Origin: JBKECP01 sp047974765
GTDB lineage: Bacteria > Pseudomonadota > Gammaproteobacteria > Pseudomonadales > Halieaceae
NCBI GenBank assembly: GCA_047974765.1
Contig: JBKECP010000024.1
Coordinates: 1 to 7,377, forward strand
Reading direction: 5' to 3'
Length of the DNA: 7,377 nt
The notes beneath the pieces are model-generated. The model ran no database searches, was not told the DNA's origin, and worked only from the letters and a program-made list of their open reading frames with translations. Positions 6,050-7,377 of the stretch are shown piece after piece. The first letter of the stretch is position 1. The number at the start of each line of letters is the position of its first letter. A program made the translations under genes and the position numbers.

Positions 6050-6127
6050 GATACCCGCCGCCCCAAAGACCTCTGCCTGTGCCTGCCAGCTGGTCTGCCG
6101 CCACCCAAGCTTGAGAGGATATTGTTC
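6050..6127 (-). pseudogene. Startless Rhs core remnant leading into the orphan cassette
   Basis: In frame with the cassette, this segment reads QYPLKLGWRQTSWQAQAEVF and then GAAGI, typical of the Rhs core region just before NLRFPGQY. It has no start codon and begins directly after the stop (6129-6131) of the preceding immunity-type gene. It is GC-rich, unlike the AT-rich gene before it, which marks a sharp recombination junction. It would serve as the homology arm for cassette exchange. Confidence 0.65.
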
Positions 6128-6128
6128 A

Positions 6129-6575
6129 TTATGGGTAAATAGAAATCTTATTTATTAAATTCTCTACTGTTCTAACATCGTCAACTAAAGCCGAGATGCT
6201 ATGCTTCGTGAAACCATATTTCGAATACCAGCTTTCATTTTCCAGGAGAAGCTCAAGTATTTCTGACTTTATAGCATCCAGATTCATTTTTTTCGTAAAA
6301 GATAATTCCAACTCTGCCCAAACAGGCTTTGACCCCCAACTGTCCCATCCAACAATAGCTTTTACAATATGTAGAAAAGTTAAAGCTGATACCTCTTTTT
6401 TACGGGCAGATATAATACGGTATCTTTCTCCACTGGAATCAATAACCACACCATTATCAAAACAACCACTAGCTAACTTTTTCTCACTTACGATATGCAG
6501 TTTTTTTTCATCATAAATACTCCCCATCAGATAACGAGGCGTATATACCAGCACGGGGAATTTTAATTCTGACAC
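6129..6575 (-). CDS. Hypothetical protein, putative immunity to the upstream Rhs toxin
   Basis: A 148-aa protein from no family I recognise. It looks soluble and alpha/beta: strands early (FPVLVYTP, KLHIVS, NGVVIDSSGERYRIISARKKE), a middle with several Trp (VGWDSWGSKPVWAELEL), then helices (LDAIKSEILELLLENESW and ISALVDDVRTVENLINKI). There is no signal peptide or membrane helix. The GTG at 6575 is preferred because AGGA lies 8 bases upstream; the in-frame TTG at 6581 is too close to it. The gene overlaps the toxin end by 13 bases in another frame, so the two are coupled. Its sequence is clearly AT-richer than the Rhs core, as usual for swapped immunity genes. Immunity is inferred from position, size and overlap. 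Its stop directly adjoins the next Rhs core fragment. Confidence 0.72.
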   Translation of the reverse strand: MSELKFPVLVYTPRYLMGSIYDEKKLHIVSEKKLASGCFDNGVVIDSSGERYRIISARKKEVSALTFLHIVKAIVGWDSWGSKPVWAELELSFTKKMNLDAIKSEILELLLENESWYSKYGFTKHSISALVDDVRTVENLINKISIYP

Positions 6576-7377
6576 CCACAATTTCCTGCTGTTGCAGCAT
6601 CGCCAGCGAGCCCTCCCGCCAAAGATCCTTGAGCCGCTTTAGCCCATCCTGGTGTTCCATGCCACCAACGACCAAGGGGACCAAGCTGATCCAATGTCGG
6701 ATGATTTCCATGTATTCTTTGATGAATTTCTCTTGGAACAGGGTTCAGGTTTGCAGGATAATTTCTCCAAGTTGGCCCTGTTTCACCCCGTCGTGGAAAA
6801 GCCCAATGGTGTGCATCCCAATCACTATTTGGAGCATTACCGGCTTTTTGTTGCGCTTTTCTATAACGCGGACTAACGTTCTTCCACGCTTTACTTAACT
6901 GCGACCACTTCTTACCAGAGACAGCATGTTTAAAAGCACCACCCAAAGCCCCTCCTCCGACAGCCCCTAGAGCACCAGCAACACCGACTTGCGTCCAGCT
7001 AACGCAGTTCCAATTACCACCATTCACCAAAAGCTGCCCACCTAAATCAAGAATCGCTCCAATGCCAGCGCCAACTACCCCAAATTCTCCAGTTGGATCA
7101 GTGTAATTAATGGGGTTGTTATAAACGTAAGAATAAGTATTCGGCCCGTCATAAAGCCCGAGCGGATCACTTTGGATATACCTTCCCAGACTGGGGTCAT
7201 AATTAACGTCTTTTCCGAGTGCCTTCCATTCCTTTTGAACTCGTTTTTCAGCCTCCCTCATTAGGCCATCATCATAACTTTCACTGTCACACTGTTGATA
7301 CTTTCCTTTATTTTTACTGTCGTCAAAAAAACCAGGTTTCGCAAAACCCGCATTGTCTCCACTACCATCCTCATAAA
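6563..7377 (-). CDS. Rhs core end plus AHH/HNH-like toxin, 5' end off the window
   Basis: The frame is open from the right edge to TAA 6563-6565. Numbering is from ATG 7261, an internal codon rather than a proven start. Residues 21-58 are the Rhs core end (YDPSLGRYIQSDPLGL, DGPNTYSYVYNNPINYTDPTG). About 60-112 is a Gly/Ala-rich, hydrophobic pre-toxin segment (GVVGAGIGAILDLGGQLL, AGALGAVGGGALGGAF) that could help membrane passage. The toxin, about 145-190, has WDAHHWAFPRRGETGPTW...NLNPVPREIHQRIHGNHP, with His151-His152, Asn173, His180 and His184 in an AHH/WHH-like nuclease pattern. It ends AAQGSLAGGLAGDAATAG and GNCGCQN. The roughly 58 codons before YDPSLGRY (for example YDDGLMREAEKRVQKEWKAL) do not look like Rhs core, which would read NLRFPGQY...ETGLHYN there. 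The gene may therefore be a fusion or another displaced cassette rather than the end of a full-length rhs. Confidence 0.78.
   Translation of the reverse strand, partial: YEDGSGDNAGFAKPGFFDDSKNKGKYQQCDSESYDDGLMREAEKRVQKEWKALGKDVNYDPSLGRYIQSDPLGLYDGPNTYSYVYNNPINYTDPTGEFGVVGAGIGAILDLGGQLLVNGGNWNCVSWTQVGVAGALGAVGGGALGGAFKHAVSGKKWSQLSKAWKNVSPRYRKAQQKAGNAPNSDWDAHHWAFPRRGETGPTWRNYPANLNPVPREIHQRIHGNHPTLDQLGPLGRWWHGTPGWAKAAQGSLAGGLAGDAATAGNCGCQN
6571..6582. repeat. Toxin-immunity junction repeat, copy 2
   Basis: The second GACACCCACAAT, at the end of the AHH-like toxin gene, spans the preferred GTG start of the 148-aa downstream gene. It is identical over 12 bases to 5365-5376 although the flanking toxins and immunity genes are unrelated in detail. 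Confidence 0.6.
7085..7201 (-). repeat. Rhs core-end copy 2 (YDPSxGRY to DPTGE)
   Basis: The counterpart of the block at 5843-5959. Core similarity begins abruptly at YDPSLGRY, unlike the first copy where it extends about 55 codons further upstream. It closes with DPTGE rather than the usual DP-GL. Confidence 0.7.

Overview
The window looks like an accessory region of a gammaproteobacterial chromosome. The Rhs, SymE-like and YcxB-like proteins and the codon style fit that group, and a Cellvibrionales-type marine or soil genus is possible, but the genus cannot be fixed from the sequence. It has two halves that meet at a bidirectional terminator near 4763-4793.

Left half (1-4793), GC-rich: a compact mobile-element core. 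A divergent control region (about 4002-4072) carries two overlapping, well-spaced promoters inside an 18-bp-arm inverted repeat. Leftward from it runs a two-gene operon: a 1003-aa primase-helicase (CHC2 zinc finger, TOPRIM, P-loop ATPase, C-terminal winged-helix-like segment), followed after 2 bases by a tyrosine recombinase that runs off the left edge. Rightward run an XRE-type helix-turn-helix repressor and a short SymE-family toxin-like protein. The likely logic is that the repressor controls its own gene and the replication/integration operon. Six copies of CTRACTT, spaced 11, 11, 11, 21 and 21 bp (one or two helical turns), lie in the 3' end of the primase gene close to the integrase start. 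They look like an iteron or arm-type binding array.

Right half (4827-7377), minus strand and visibly AT-richer, especially in the second immunity-type gene: two tandem Rhs C-terminal toxin/immunity cassettes. Reading leftward these are (a) a Rhs core end plus toxin that enters from the right edge, (b) a 148-aa putative immunity gene overlapping the toxin end, (c) a headless Rhs core fragment plus a second, different toxin, and (d) a YcxB-like two-helix membrane protein whose ATG overlaps the toxin stop. The second cassette begins directly after the stop codon of the first immunity gene and has no convincing start of its own, as expected for a displaced (orphan) rhs-CT cassette. Both toxins have a His-Trp/HNH-like core, a Gly/Ala-rich segment and a matching Cys-Gly-Cys tail. 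The DNA encoding that tail is also the start region of each downstream gene.

No rRNA, tRNA, CRISPR array or complete insertion sequence was seen, and no gene-free stretch exceeds 300 bases.
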